The notes under the pieces were generated by a model. It did no database searches. It was not told where the DNA came from and saw only the letters and a list, made by a program, of their open reading frames with translations. The translations under genes were made by a program, and so were the position numbers. Below are positions 1 through 8,075 of a stretch of 64,000 nt of DNA, piece by piece. Source of the stretch: JALEFZ01 sp964564415 (GTDB taxonomy: Bacteria; Bacteroidota; Bacteroidia; J057). Location of the stretch: assembly GCA_964564415.1 (NCBI GenBank), contig CAZMAV010000003.1, positions 298,776 through 362,775 of the forward strand. Reading direction: 5' to 3'. The first letter of the stretch is position 1, and every line of letters starts with the position of its first letter.

Positions 1-557
1 ACATGCCCATGGCGATGATGTTTATGACGGCAAACGCTCCAAGCGAGGAAGCAGCCAAGCCCATGATCGACAAGATTAAGGCATACAAAGGAGAGCTCAA
101 TGATGGCGAAAAAGTATTTGCCGAGATGGTTGCTTATGTGGGCGATACTACCTACAAAGCTTCTAAGACAGCTTCCAAGCTTTCAAAGCTCTACCCTAAG
201 GATGCCGGCCTCTATGTATTTAACGGATTTATCCTGATGGGTGAAGACGAATGGGAAAAAGCCATTTCACATTTTGACAAGGCTGTTGCCATAAACCAAC
301 ACCCAGGAGCCTTGAACATGAGAGGCTATGCCTTCATGAATTTGGGTAAAATGGACAAAGCCAAGGCCTCCTTTGAAGCTTATCAAAAAGCTCAGCCCGA
401 CCATCCCAATCCCCATGATTCCATGGGAGACCTGATGATGGCCATAGAAGATTACGAAGGTGCAGCAAAATCATTTGACAAGGCTGCTAGCCTGAGCCCT
501 GAAAATTCTGTTTCAGCAGAAAAGGCAAAGAAGGCCCGTGAAATGATGGACAAGTAG
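1..557 (+). CDS. TPR-repeat protein, 5' end outside window
   Basis: The frame is open from the left edge, so the protein is probably longer than the 184 residues counted from the first ATG at position 3. That first Met-rich stretch does not look like a start region or signal peptide. The C-terminal two thirds show helical pairs with TPR spacing (roughly residues 68-170), with small/large residue patterns such as EKAISHFDKAVAINQ, DKAKASFEAYQKAQP and EGAAKSFDKAASLSP. TPR proteins act as protein-binding scaffolds; no enzymatic domain is visible. A hairpin followed by a T-run lies just after the stop, which suggests this is the last gene of its transcript. The specific partner or pathway cannot be read from this fragment. 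Confidence 0.8.
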   Translation, partial: MPMAMMFMTANAPSEEAAKPMIDKIKAYKGELNDGEKVFAEMVAYVGDTTYKASKTASKLSKLYPKDAGLYVFNGFILMGEDEWEKAISHFDKAVAINQHPGALNMRGYAFMNLGKMDKAKASFEAYQKAQPDHPNPHDSMGDLMMAIEDYEGAAKSFDKAASLSPENSVSAEKAKKAREMMDK

Positions 558-589
558 GTTTCCTGAAGGCAAAAGGCATTTGAGGATAT

Positions 590-636
590 GTAATACCTTA
601 CTGCATCAATTGTGGTAAGGTATTGCTACTTTTTGG
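590..636 (+). terminator. Rho-independent terminator after TPR gene
   Basis: An 11-bp stem (590-600 with 616-626, core AATACCTTA/TAAGGTATT, one G-T pair) with a 15-nt loop is followed by a T-rich tract. It sits 33 bases after the stop of the TPR gene. The next gene is convergent, so the stem may serve both strands. Confidence 0.7.
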
Positions 637-822
637 ACTCCTACATTAAGCCAGAGGGCATATGCTGGCTGTCTCTGGTATCCTTCTTATCTTGGGAAAA
701 GTAATTCTCAATCACCCCAAACAAGCTTTTTGAAGGGCGATGAAGAGATTATTCCTTCTTTTATTAACTTTTTTCAAAATAATCACCCCGCCTCCCTAAC
801 CAATTCAAAAATCGTTGCCGTC

Positions 823-864
823 GTAAGAGCGAAACCATGACCTGCAGGTGATTGGCTCTTTTAC
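823..864. repeat. Imperfect hairpin in convergent gap
   Basis: GTAAGAGC at 823-830 can pair with GCTC and TTAC at 855-864, and the centre holds the 10-bp palindrome ACCTGCAGGT. It lies between the TPR gene and the convergent band-7 gene (gap 558-951). It has no T-run on either side, so it is not a clear terminator. Nothing else is visible in this gap apart from the terminator near 590. Confidence 0.3.
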
Positions 865-951
865 AACAAACATGATCTAAAAGATACAAATAACTTTGAA
901 GCATGGGCCTGCCTAGGCAGACCCTTTGTGTGCTCCCTTCAATAGGTTTCC

Positions 952-1851
952 TTATTTCCTGTCATCCAGGAGTTCGGCGGGAAGGCCGAGGAAGGGGGTT
1001 TCAGAACCGGTAATCAAGATTTTGCTGTTGGGAGAGGTCGCCAACTTCAGGAAGGATTCGATGGCCCGGTATTGGAGAACCTCATCTGACAGAGACTTGT
1101 TGATCTTGTCATTGGCCTCCGCCTGGGCTGAAGCCTCAGTCTTGAGGGCGTTGGCACGACCTTCAGCCTCTAGCTCCAGCACCCGCTTTTCAGCTTCGGC
1201 TGAGATAATCTGCGAACTTTTTTCACCCTCAGCCTGTATGACCCGTCGCTCAGCATCGGCCTGCTCGCGCTGCTTGACAAAAACCATGCGCTGGGCTTCC
1301 TGCTCCGCTTCCAACTTCTCCTCAATCGCCCGGGTAAGCCCGGCGGGTAGCTGGATGCTCTTCATCAGTACATTGTCGATGATGATGCCTTTCTTTTCCA
1401 AAATTTCGTTCATTCGAACGGCAATTTCATTTTCTATTACCGCACGGGCACCTGAGTGCATGTCCTTCGCCATAAACCTGGCAGCCACGTCAGCCACAGC
1501 CGAACGGAAAACCGGAAGGATGAGCTCCCTTTCATAGCCCAGACCTACTTTGTAGACCAGTTTGGGGGCCATTTCGGGAATAACATGGTAGAGAATAGAA
1601 ATCTGCGATTCAATGGTCAGCCCTTCTTTAGAAGGCAAAGGCAGCTGCACCTCAAGGTTGACGGTACGGGTAGGAACCCGGATCACAATAGTGGTGAAGG
1701 GATTGATACCTTTAATTCCTTCTGTAAGGGGGGCTTCTTGTACTTTTCCAAATCTTCGCTTGACGCCCACCTCTCCCTGACGAATGATGACGCAGGAGGT
1801 GAGAAACACTGCCGCTAAACCGACGATAGTAAGCCTAAAAATTGTTCTCAT
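952..1851 (-). CDS. Band-7/SPFH (prohibitin-like) lipoprotein
   Basis: A 299-residue member of the stomatin/prohibitin/flotillin superfamily. The N terminus is a lipoprotein signal (about residues 1-20) with lipobox LTSC, so the protein is probably anchored by a lipid on Cys20. The SPFH domain starts at once with the typical VIIRQGEVGVKRRFGK and runs to about residue 190, followed by a charged Ala/Glu-rich helix (about 190-250) that in this family forms coiled coils and oligomers. SPFH proteins scaffold membrane microdomains and often control membrane proteases; no protease partner is next to it. A lipoprotein rather than transmembrane anchor is less usual for the superfamily but is common in Bacteroidota. 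The gene is alone, convergent with the TPR gene. Confidence 0.88.
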   Translation of the reverse strand: MRTIFRLTIVGLAAVFLTSCVIIRQGEVGVKRRFGKVQEAPLTEGIKGINPFTTIVIRVPTRTVNLEVQLPLPSKEGLTIESQISILYHVIPEMAPKLVYKVGLGYERELILPVFRSAVADVAARFMAKDMHSGARAVIENEIAVRMNEILEKKGIIIDNVLMKSIQLPAGLTRAIEEKLEAEQEAQRMVFVKQREQADAERRVIQAEGEKSSQIISAEAEKRVLELEAEGRANALKTEASAQAEANDKINKSLSDEVLQYRAIESFLKLATSPNSKILITGSETPFLGLPAELLDDRK

Positions 1852-2195
1852 AGCATTGATTTATATAATGATTGGGAATTTGTTGTATTACCAATGATAC
1901 GCCAACAGGGAGGCTAGAGATGGTCGACCGGCTAAGATTACCCACACGCATGATAAGTCAACCCACACATCCCTATTGGATTTAACAATTTTTTTAATGT
2001 AAAGATTCAACTCTTCCTTGAATCTTCTGTATATATGAATTTTTGTTCATGCGTTGGGGCCAAGGTTGCCGTTCAATATAGCCGGGTAGAAACAGGATGT
2101 TTTGACTAGATTTTTTGAGGAAGAGAAATACCTGGGAATTACCGGGCCGAAAAAAAAATTGAGGAACATATTACATTTACTCAAGATATAAGTTC
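1852..2195. other. Divergent intergenic region
   Basis: This 344-base AT-rich gap separates two divergent genes and must hold both promoters. A 9-bp inverted repeat (AAGATTCAA at 2002-2010, TTGAATCTT at 2018-2026) is the only structured element I see. TACATTTA near 2171 is one base off the TAnnTTTG box for the rightward gene. No open frame worth calling is present. Confidence 0.4.
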
Positions 2196-2855
2196 ATGGC
2201 AAAGGCCTTGTTTTTCGACGTCAATGAAACCCTGCTCGACCTGCAGCCCCTGGAAGAAAGTGTCAGTGAAGCCCTTGGAGGTCGAAGGGAACTCCTGCCC
2301 TTGTGGTTTCGCATGATGCTGCATTATTCACTGGTAGCCACAGTAGGAGAGGAATATCGAGATTTTGGAGAAATTGGTGCGGCGGTGCTGATCATGCTGG
2401 CCCGCAGAGAAGGGACAGAAATAGATCCTGATCAGGCAAGGAGGGCCTTGCTACCCCTGCGAAGCCTGCCTCCCCATCCGGATGTAGCTCCAGGTTTACA
2501 AGCCTTGAAAAAGAAGGGCTATCGCCTGTATACCCTCACAAATTCTTCTAAAGACGGAGTTCGCAGCCAGATGGAGCATGCAGGCCTAAGTTCTTTCTTC
2601 GATGAAATTCTTTCTGTAGAGGCTGTACAGATCTTTAAGCCTCATGTGCATGTATATAAATGGGCAGTAAGAAGAATCGGGCTTCAACCCATGGAAGCCA
2701 TGATGGTGGCCGCCCACGGTTGGGACGTGGCTGGAGCTGCCTGGGCAGGAATGCAAACAGCCTTTGTCAGCAGGCCGGGACAGCAAATTTATCCCCTGGC
2801 AGAGGCTCCTGATATAGTGGTAAAAGACATCCTACACCTTTCAGAACGACTTTGA
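2196..2855 (+). CDS. HAD hydrolase, haloacid dehalogenase type II-like
   Basis: A 219-residue HAD-superfamily protein. Motif I is FFDVNETLLDL with the nucleophile Asp at about residue 8. Motif II is the Thr/Ser of LYTLTNSS (about 115). Motif III is the Lys of IFKPHVHVYK (about 149). The acidic end is replaced by the MVAAHGWDVAGAAWAG signature typical of type II 2-haloacid dehalogenases. The DVNET form of motif I lacks the second Asp used by phosphatases, which fits a dehalogenase-type ester mechanism on a carbon-halogen bond rather than phosphate. Real substrates of such genomic members are often unknown. It is a single gene, soluble, without signal peptide. Confidence 0.85.
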   Translation: MAKALFFDVNETLLDLQPLEESVSEALGGRRELLPLWFRMMLHYSLVATVGEEYRDFGEIGAAVLIMLARREGTEIDPDQARRALLPLRSLPPHPDVAPGLQALKKKGYRLYTLTNSSKDGVRSQMEHAGLSSFFDEILSVEAVQIFKPHVHVYKWAVRRIGLQPMEAMMVAAHGWDVAGAAWAGMQTAFVSRPGQQIYPLAEAPDIVVKDILHLSERL

Positions 2856-2893
2856 AAAGTTTAGAATATTCTTCTAACAAAGGAGAATCCTTA

Positions 2894-3425
2894 TTATTTC
2901 ATCCAAAAATCAATTTCCTCAATGCTCATCTTATGGAGGAGTTTCCCCTCCTTGAGCATCTTGGAACCCACAGGCATTTCGGTGGGCAGGGTGATCCCAT
3001 TGACCGTCTGTAGGTTTTCGAAGCGGGCCCAACCGCTGATCCAGTTATTGGCCTCTCGAATGGTGTATTCAACCTTTGCGATGAGTCGGGTCTTGGGATG
3101 AATCCAAATAATATATTGATCATACTCCTTTTGGGCCTCTATCTGTTTCCAGGTGGCAAAAACAGGGTCGTAGCTTACGTCGTCCATCTTGGCCCTTTGT
3201 AAGGGCTGGCAAATTTACCGATCCTACCAAAAAATTCGTCTTTTAAGACGACCTGGTAGCTATCGACCTGGGCCCAGTTGGATGCGCCGTGGGCCTCTGC
3301 TACCTGGTCCCAAAGGTCTTGGGCTTCCTGTTGGGACTGAGACCTGAGCTTAGCTTCGCTAAAATCAGCCATCTGGCAGGAGGTGAGAATCAGAACAAGA
3401 AAACATAATATGGAAAGGGCTTCAT
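2894..3425 (-). pseudogene. Small lipoprotein gene broken by two single-base frameshifts
   Basis: Three consecutive frames on the minus strand together spell one lipoprotein of about 180 residues. ATG at 3425 reads only 11 codons (MKPFPYYVFLF) to a stop. The next frame encodes a hydrophobic signal ending in LTSC, then the segment MADFSEAKLRS to FASPYKGP. The third frame (2894-3187) carries MDDVSYDPVF to the C terminus IDFWMK. Adding one A near 3420 (ATGAAAGCC) and one A near 3188 (CCAAAGATG) would join all three. Both breaks are therefore missing bases in short A runs. The C-terminal half alternates beta strands and resembles the LolA/LppX-like lipoproteins of Bacteroidota, but I cannot name the family. 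It could be a real pseudogene or an assembly artefact. Confidence 0.7.
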
Positions 3426-3566
3426 GATGATGTAGGTTTAGCTTTAGGTAATTCTAACCTAATAAAAGAGATAAGCTGTGTCTGTCAAGGACTTGACCAA
3501 AGGATAAACAATGTTGGGGGGAGCTAAATTTTCACTAAAAAGGATATGGAAAAAAGAATACATATT

Positions 3567-3680
3567 GGTGATTATCACGAATCATTTTTTGCGATCCAAT
3601 CAATAGCGCTGTTGGGATTGAAAATAAGTAACTTATGATAAGCCCAACAGTGCTTTAGCCATTCATTGGTGATAATCATT
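3567..3680. repeat. Dispersed palindromic repeat, copy 1
   Basis: About 113 bp bounded by inverted ends: TTGGTGATTATCAC on the left and GTGATAATCA on the right. The interior can fold back as well (GCGCTGTTGGG near 3606 with CCCAACAGTGC near 3643). A second copy in opposite orientation lies at 12963-13075, about 80 percent alike by eye. It encodes nothing and stands about 120 bp before glyA. The pattern fits a MITE- or REP-like non-coding mobile element. Confidence 0.7.
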
Positions 3681-3800
3681 ATTTGCTCCATGCACGGGTT
3701 TTGAATTGTTTTTCAGTCCCTTTTCTATCATCTTTACTTATGGAAAAAAGAGTGCCCGAGCAAGGTTTTTTTCGGGTTCAAATAATGAAAGCTTTCTTCT

Positions 3801-5096
3801 ATGACTAATGACATACTGACTTCCACAGATCTCGCTTTCGACATCATTGCGAAGGAAGAGAAGCGACAGGAGGAGGGCATAGAGCTAATTGCCTCCGAGA
3901 ACTTCGTATCTGACGATGTGCTGCGCGCTACAGGTAGTGTGCTGACCAATAAATATGCCGAGGGCCTTCCTGGCAAGCGCTACTATGGGGGCTGCCAGCA
4001 TGTAGATGAAATAGAAAATCTCGCACGCGACCGCGCCAAGCAATTGTTTGGTGCAGAATGGGTCAATGTACAGCCTCACTCTGGAGCCAGTGCCAATGCA
4101 GCCGTCATGCTGGCCTTGCTGTCTGCCGGGGATACCATCATGGGTTTCGACCTTGCCCATGGAGGACACCTCACCCACGGTTCCCCAGTCAATTACTCTG
4201 GCAAGCTCTACCGCCCTGTGTTTTATGGAGTAGAAGAAGACAGCGGACTGATAGACATGGATAAGGTTCGGGATATCGCTCACAGTGAAAAGCCCAAGCT
4301 TATCATCACAGGAGCCTCTGCCTACTCTCGCGACTGGGATTACAAGACCTTCAGGGAGATTGCTGACGAGGTAGGAGCCATGCTCATGGCAGATATTTCC
4401 CATCCCTCCGGCCTCATTGCCAAGGGGCTCCTCAATGATCCCCTTCCCCACTGCCATGTGGTCACCACCACCACCCATAAGACCCTCAGAGCGACACGGG
4501 GAGGAATGATACTGGTTGGCAAGAACCAGGAGAATCCTCTGGGCATCAAAACCAGAAAAGGAATTGTCCGCTCCATAGGTTCTATTCTTGACAGCGCTGT
4601 TTTTCCCGGTACCCAGGGAGGTCCCCTGATGCATGCCATCGCGGGCAAGGCCGTAGGTTTTGGTGAGGCCCTGCGCCCCGAATTTCAGGCTTATACCGAA
4701 CAGACAGCTAAAAACGCCCAGGTATTAGCACAATCTATGGTCGATGCAGGGTATAAGGTTATCTCTGGAGGAACGAACAATCACCTGATGCTGATCGACC
4801 TCAGACCTAAGAGTGATGCCCTTAGCGGAAAGATTGCCGAACATGCTTTGATGCAGGCAGATATCACCATCAACAAAAACATGGTGCCCTTTGACAGCCG
4901 CAGCCCTATGGTGACTTCCGGTATTCGCCTGGGAACTCCGGCCCTCACCACCCGTGGACTTAAGGAGGAGGACATGAAAACCATTGCCTCATTGATCGAT
5001 AAAGTCCTGATGAATCCCGAAAATGAAGACCTAATCCGTCAGGTCAGGGGAGAAGTGAATGAATTTATGAGCTCATTCCCTATATTTACCTGGTAG
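3801..5096 (+). CDS. glyA: Serine hydroxymethyltransferase
   Basis: A 431-residue PLP enzyme that converts serine and tetrahydrofolate to glycine and 5,10-methylene-tetrahydrofolate in the cytoplasm, the main source of one-carbon units. Full-length family features are present: the N-terminal GIELIASENF (residues 26-35), YAEGLPGKRYYGG (52-64), the QPHSGASANAAV cofactor region (91-102), and the Schiff-base lysine in VVTTTTHKTLRATRGG (K227). The usual ADIAHIAGL is replaced by ADISHPSGL, a mild variant. The chosen ATG gives the standard length. It stands alone; a perfect 11-bp hairpin follows before tatC. Confidence 0.97.
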   Translation: MTNDILTSTDLAFDIIAKEEKRQEEGIELIASENFVSDDVLRATGSVLTNKYAEGLPGKRYYGGCQHVDEIENLARDRAKQLFGAEWVNVQPHSGASANAAVMLALLSAGDTIMGFDLAHGGHLTHGSPVNYSGKLYRPVFYGVEEDSGLIDMDKVRDIAHSEKPKLIITGASAYSRDWDYKTFREIADEVGAMLMADISHPSGLIAKGLLNDPLPHCHVVTTTTHKTLRATRGGMILVGKNQENPLGIKTRKGIVRSIGSILDSAVFPGTQGGPLMHAIAGKAVGFGEALRPEFQAYTEQTAKNAQVLAQSMVDAGYKVISGGTNNHLMLIDLRPKSDALSGKIAEHALMQADITINKNMVPFDSRSPMVTSGIRLGTPALTTRGLKEEDMKTIASLIDKVLMNPENEDLIRQVRGEVNEFMSSFPIFTW

Positions 5097-5144
5097 TATA
5101 AAATTGAGTTCAAGAATTTTTCTGTAGGTAAAAACCGGAAAAAC

Positions 5145-5174
5145 GAGGAGGGAAAACAATCCATTTCCCTCCTC
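5145..5174 (+). terminator. Hairpin between glyA and tatC
   Basis: A perfect 11-bp stem (GAGGAGGGAAA at 5145-5155, TTTCCCTCCTC at 5164-5174) with an 8-nt loop lies 48 bases after the glyA stop and 16 bases before the tatC start. There is no strong T-run, so it may attenuate or stabilise rather than fully terminate. Confidence 0.5.
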
Positions 5175-5190
5175 CTTCGTCCAACAATGG

Positions 5191-6111
5191 ATGCTTAACT
5201 TCGATGCCGTGGGACTGGTAGACCAATTCAAGAAAATTAGGGGGAAAAAGAGCAAAAAGCCCAGTGATGAAGAAAAGGAAATGTCCTTTTTGGATCACCT
5301 GGAAGAATTGCGCTGGCACCTGCTCAGGATGGGCTCGGCTGTCATCCTCGTCGCTATCCTGATCTTTATCTACCGCAAATTTGTGGTGGATGAAATCATC
5401 TTCAAGATCCTCTCTGAAGACTTTCCGACCAATAAATGGCTTTGTGCCCTCAAAGGACAGGAAATTGCTGCCTGTATGGAGTCCGTCAATGCCAAGATCG
5501 TCGCCTTCTCCCCTCAGGAGCAGTTTCTGAAGTCTATTCAGGTGGGAATCATCGGAGGATTTATTGTCGCTTTTCCTTACATCGTCTGGGAGTTCTGGTC
5601 TTTTATCCGTCCAGGCTTGCACAAACACGAGCGTAGGGCCGTGCGGGGCAGTGTCTTCATCATGAGCCTCCTTTTCTTTACTGGTGTGGCATTTGGTTAC
5701 TACATCATCGCTCCTTTTTCGGTGCAGTTTTTTTCCAACTTTACCATTTCTGATTATACTTCCAACACCTGGGGCATCTCCAAGGTCATCGGGCTGATCA
5801 GTCAGATTGTATTAGGGGCTGGCATCATCTTCCAAATGCCCATTTTAATGTACTACCTGGCAAAAATGGGCCTGGTTACCCCGGAGTTCCTGCGTACCTA
5901 CCGCCGTCATGCAGTTGCCATTCTTCTGCTGGCCGCAGCCATTATCACCCCACCGGACATTATGTCTCAAATCCTGATCTTCATTCCCCTCTACAGCCTC
6001 TACGAAATTTCTATCGGTATTGTCCGAAGAGTGGTGAATAAGCGAAACAGAGAACTGGCTGCCGAAAGAAAGGCCGAGGAAGAAGCCCGTAAAAAAGAAA
6101 ACGAAGTGTAA
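5191..6111 (+). CDS. tatC: Sec-independent protein translocase subunit TatC
   Basis: A 306-residue polytopic inner-membrane protein, the twin-arginine signal receptor of the Tat translocase. Family marks include MSFLDHLEELRWHLLR (residues 31-46), the conserved FSPQEQFLKSIQVG and PYIVWEFWSFIRPGLHKHER block in the first half, and the ITPPDIMSQILIFIPLYSLYE helix near residue 250-270. Six membrane segments can be assigned. About 30 charged residues precede the conserved start, and a 30-40 residue insert (ALKGQEIAACMESVNAK) lies in the first periplasmic loop; both are common in Bacteroidota. An internal ATG at 5281 would remove the extension. No tatA is adjacent. Confidence 0.95.
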   Translation: MLNFDAVGLVDQFKKIRGKKSKKPSDEEKEMSFLDHLEELRWHLLRMGSAVILVAILIFIYRKFVVDEIIFKILSEDFPTNKWLCALKGQEIAACMESVNAKIVAFSPQEQFLKSIQVGIIGGFIVAFPYIVWEFWSFIRPGLHKHERRAVRGSVFIMSLLFFTGVAFGYYIIAPFSVQFFSNFTISDYTSNTWGISKVIGLISQIVLGAGIIFQMPILMYYLAKMGLVTPEFLRTYRRHAVAILLLAAAIITPPDIMSQILIFIPLYSLYEISIGIVRRVVNKRNRELAAERKAEEEARKKENEV

Positions 6112-6149
6112 GCCTTTCGTCTAGGATAAATTTTTAGATGAAAAATATA

Positions 6150-6190
6150 CAAATCCCATAGAAAATCTTACCTGTGGGATTTGTTCATTT
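6150..6190 (+). terminator. Terminator after tatC
   Basis: CAAATCCCA at 6150-6158 pairs perfectly with TGGGATTTG at 6175-6183, followed by a T-containing tract. It lies 38 bases after the tatC stop. Confidence 0.6.
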
Positions 6191-6272
6191 AATCACCTGT
6201 GTTTTACCTGGAGTAAAAATGCGTGCATGGAATGAAGGAGGCTGAGTATATTAGATTCATAAACCCTTCATC

Positions 6273-6431
6273 ATGAATACTTTTGACCTGAAAATCATTC
6301 GCATTCTCCTTGCTACTTCCACTATGGGATTTGTATTGTTTTACCTTTTCCCTGTGCTTCTCATCTTTCCCTGCCTCATTCTTCTGGGCATCGGATTGAG
6401 ATGGAAGAGTGAAAAGGTCTTGGCCGAATAA
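6273..6431 (+). CDS. Small membrane protein, 52 residues
   Basis: A short frame from ATG at 6273 to TAA at 6431 encodes a 52-residue protein. It has one or two hydrophobic helices (about residues 9-43, including LLATSTMGFVLFYLF and LLIFPCLILLGIGL) and a short basic/acidic tail (RWKSEKVLAE). It lies between two terminator hairpins (6150-6190 and 6452-6480), which is the arrangement expected of an independent small transcription unit. I do not recognise a family. The codon pattern looks coding and the topology is coherent, but it could be spurious. Confidence 0.5.
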   Translation: MNTFDLKIIRILLATSTMGFVLFYLFPVLLIFPCLILLGIGLRWKSEKVLAE

Positions 6432-6451
6432 TTGGATTGCAGCAACAGATT

Positions 6452-6480
6452 GGGGCTTTCCATGGAGAAAGCCCCTTCTT
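6452..6480 (+). terminator. Terminator after small membrane protein
   Basis: GGGGCTTTC (6452-6460) pairs with GAAAGCCCC (6467-6475), loop of 6, then TTCTT. It stands 20 bases after the small frame and may also serve the convergent DUF3089 gene. Confidence 0.7.
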
Positions 6481-6548
6481 GATTGTCTGGCAATTTTTTT
6501 TTGAAATGCTAAGTCCCATTTTTTCCGATCCACCTCGGTCCTGAAAAA

Positions 6549-7604
6549 CTACTTCTTTTTTCCATCAAAGGCCGTTCGCTCCGCCTGTCCAAGGAAGGCT
6601 TCTGAACGGTCGATGGCATTTCTTCTGACGTCCATCCAAAACAGGTTGTAATCCCCGATGTGATAGTTGGGGCCATTGAGGAAAAAGGAGGGTTGGCTTA
6701 TCCAAAGCATACCTTCATGGGCCTGGGCGTCGATTTTATGGTCTTTGATCTTTTTGTAAGATGCACCTACATAGCCTTCGTGGAGTTTTTCTGAGGCATA
6801 AGTATCATCGACCTTCCACGTAAGGGGATTGACGACCACCGCATCGTCATAAAAGTGCTGGAGTTCCTCCTTCTTGGGTCTCTTGCCACGCTTCCAACTG
6901 CACCAGCTTACTACACAGCCGGTCTGTTGGGGATCATTGCAGATGGGGATGGTTTTGAAAGTATCGGCAGGTAAAGGCCAGCCGGGGAGATAGCCACAGA
7001 CCAGTTGTTCTTTGAGGTCTCCCTGGTCAAAAAACTCCTTTATCAGCCTGATTCCATGTATGCTTCCCTGGCTATGAGAGGCGATAATGATCGGCCTGCC
7101 CTGGTTGTAATGTTCCAGGTAATATTCAAAAGATTCCTTCACATCCCGATAGGCCAATCCAATAGCTTTCATCATGGAGAGGCTGTCATCCCCATAAAAT
7201 CCCCCTAGGACCATCTGACGATAGCGGGGAGCGTAGACCCTGCCACTGGCGTTGAAAATACTTGCCTGGTGTCGAATCGCCCACTTGTCGGTTCTGGCAT
7301 TGACTTCTTCGTCTTGTAGAGAAGCATTCCACTCCTTGCCTCCATAAAAGGTAGTGGGGTGTATAAAAAATATATCAACCTTAGCTTCTTCATTTGAAAT
7401 GGGAGGAAGGCTGCTGAGGTTCTGGGGCACAGAATCCGACCAATCTTGCTTTTCGGGGTGGGCAGACCAATAGCTAAGGTCTGAATAATCCGGGGAGGGA
7501 GGGGCTGATTCAAGGTCGAAAGCTCCCTCGGGAGGGTCAAATTTGTCGCAGGAAAATAGGAAAAACAGCACTCCCAAGGAAAGGAAGTAAGGGCGAATTT
7601 TCAT
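6549..7604 (-). CDS. DUF3089 lipoprotein (alpha/beta-hydrolase fold)
   Basis: A 351-residue lipoprotein with signal MKIRPYFLSLGVLFFLFSC (lipobox LFSC, Cys19). The body matches the DUF3089 family: DIFFIHPTTFYGG after the N-terminal linker, RVYAPRYRQM, and a nucleophile elbow ASHSQGS (catalytic Ser near residue 178). The fold and Ser motif predict an esterase/lipase-like hydrolase at the cell envelope; substrates of the family are not established. DGxD-type acid and terminal His residues are in the expected C-terminal half (NYHIGDYNLFW near 318-328). Single gene, divergent from the NACHT gene with a 471-base gap. Confidence 0.85.
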   Translation of the reverse strand: MKIRPYFLSLGVLFFLFSCDKFDPPEGAFDLESAPPSPDYSDLSYWSAHPEKQDWSDSVPQNLSSLPPISNEEAKVDIFFIHPTTFYGGKEWNASLQDEEVNARTDKWAIRHQASIFNASGRVYAPRYRQMVLGGFYGDDSLSMMKAIGLAYRDVKESFEYYLEHYNQGRPIIIASHSQGSIHGIRLIKEFFDQGDLKEQLVCGYLPGWPLPADTFKTIPICNDPQQTGCVVSWCSWKRGKRPKKEELQHFYDDAVVVNPLTWKVDDTYASEKLHEGYVGASYKKIKDHKIDAQAHEGMLWISQPSFFLNGPNYHIGDYNLFWMDVRRNAIDRSEAFLGQAERTAFDGKKK

Positions 7605-7841
7605 GATGTCAATGGCTTATTTGTTTTAAAACGATGAAATTAAAATTATGGATGTCTTTTTACTAAACTTTCAAATAGATACTTATGTATTAATAAAAAT
7701 TAAATTCAAACAAAGACCCACTTGTTGCACAGATAGAATTTTATGAATAAAGAATGGGGAGATATGCAGCTAACTGACCTCTTCTATCTCCAGTTCAAAT
7801 CTGAATTGTCCAGTTTGATCGTATTAATTTGTATAATTTAA

Positions 7842-7849
7842 TATATTTG
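7842..7849 (+). promoter_or_regulatory. TAnnTTTG -7 box before NACHT gene
   Basis: TATATTTG at 7842-7849 matches the Bacteroidota -7 consensus. A TTTG lies 24 bases upstream (7814-7817), longer than the usual 19-21 spacing. A start near 7856 would leave a leader of about 220 nt before the NACHT gene. The rest of the 471-base gap 7605-8075 is AT-rich and holds only the doubtful frame at 7871-8050. Confidence 0.35.
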
Positions 7850-7870
7850 CAATAAATGTATATGTAAGGG

Positions 7871-8050
7871 ATGAAGGGCTTCAATTGCAGTATCTCTCTG
7901 CAGGTTGATACCTCGATTTCTGAAAGGAGGGCGAGAAACTTCACTTTATGGGAGTCTGAGAATTTGGGTACAATGAGAATCAAGGAATTCCTCCTTGTTA
8001 TAAAAAATCATCATCTCTTAGATCAAGAAGAATCGGGATGGGGCGGATGA
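7871..8050 (+). CDS. Possible 59-residue leader ORF
   Basis: An ATG frame of 60 codons begins about 21 bases after the TATATTTG box and ends 25 bases before the NACHT gene. It starts MKGFNCSISLQVDTSISERR and ends QEESGWGG. It has no membrane helix or motif I recognise. It may be a chance frame in the leader, or a small gene co-transcribed with the NACHT ATPase. Confidence 0.2.
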   Translation: MKGFNCSISLQVDTSISERRARNFTLWESENLGTMRIKEFLLVIKNHHLLDQEESGWGG

Positions 8051-8075
8051 GCAATAGCAAATAAGGGGAAAGTGA

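Noticed and set aside
926..1537. 203-codon plus-strand frame
   Set aside because: Antisense shadow of the band-7 gene with Ser/Arg-rich composition typical of complementary frames.
2002..2026. Terminator for the band-7 or HAD gene
   Set aside because: The hairpin lies upstream of both genes, so it cannot terminate either; left as an inverted repeat.
3885..4634. 249-codon minus-strand frame
   Set aside because: Antisense to glyA; no motif, no ribosome site.
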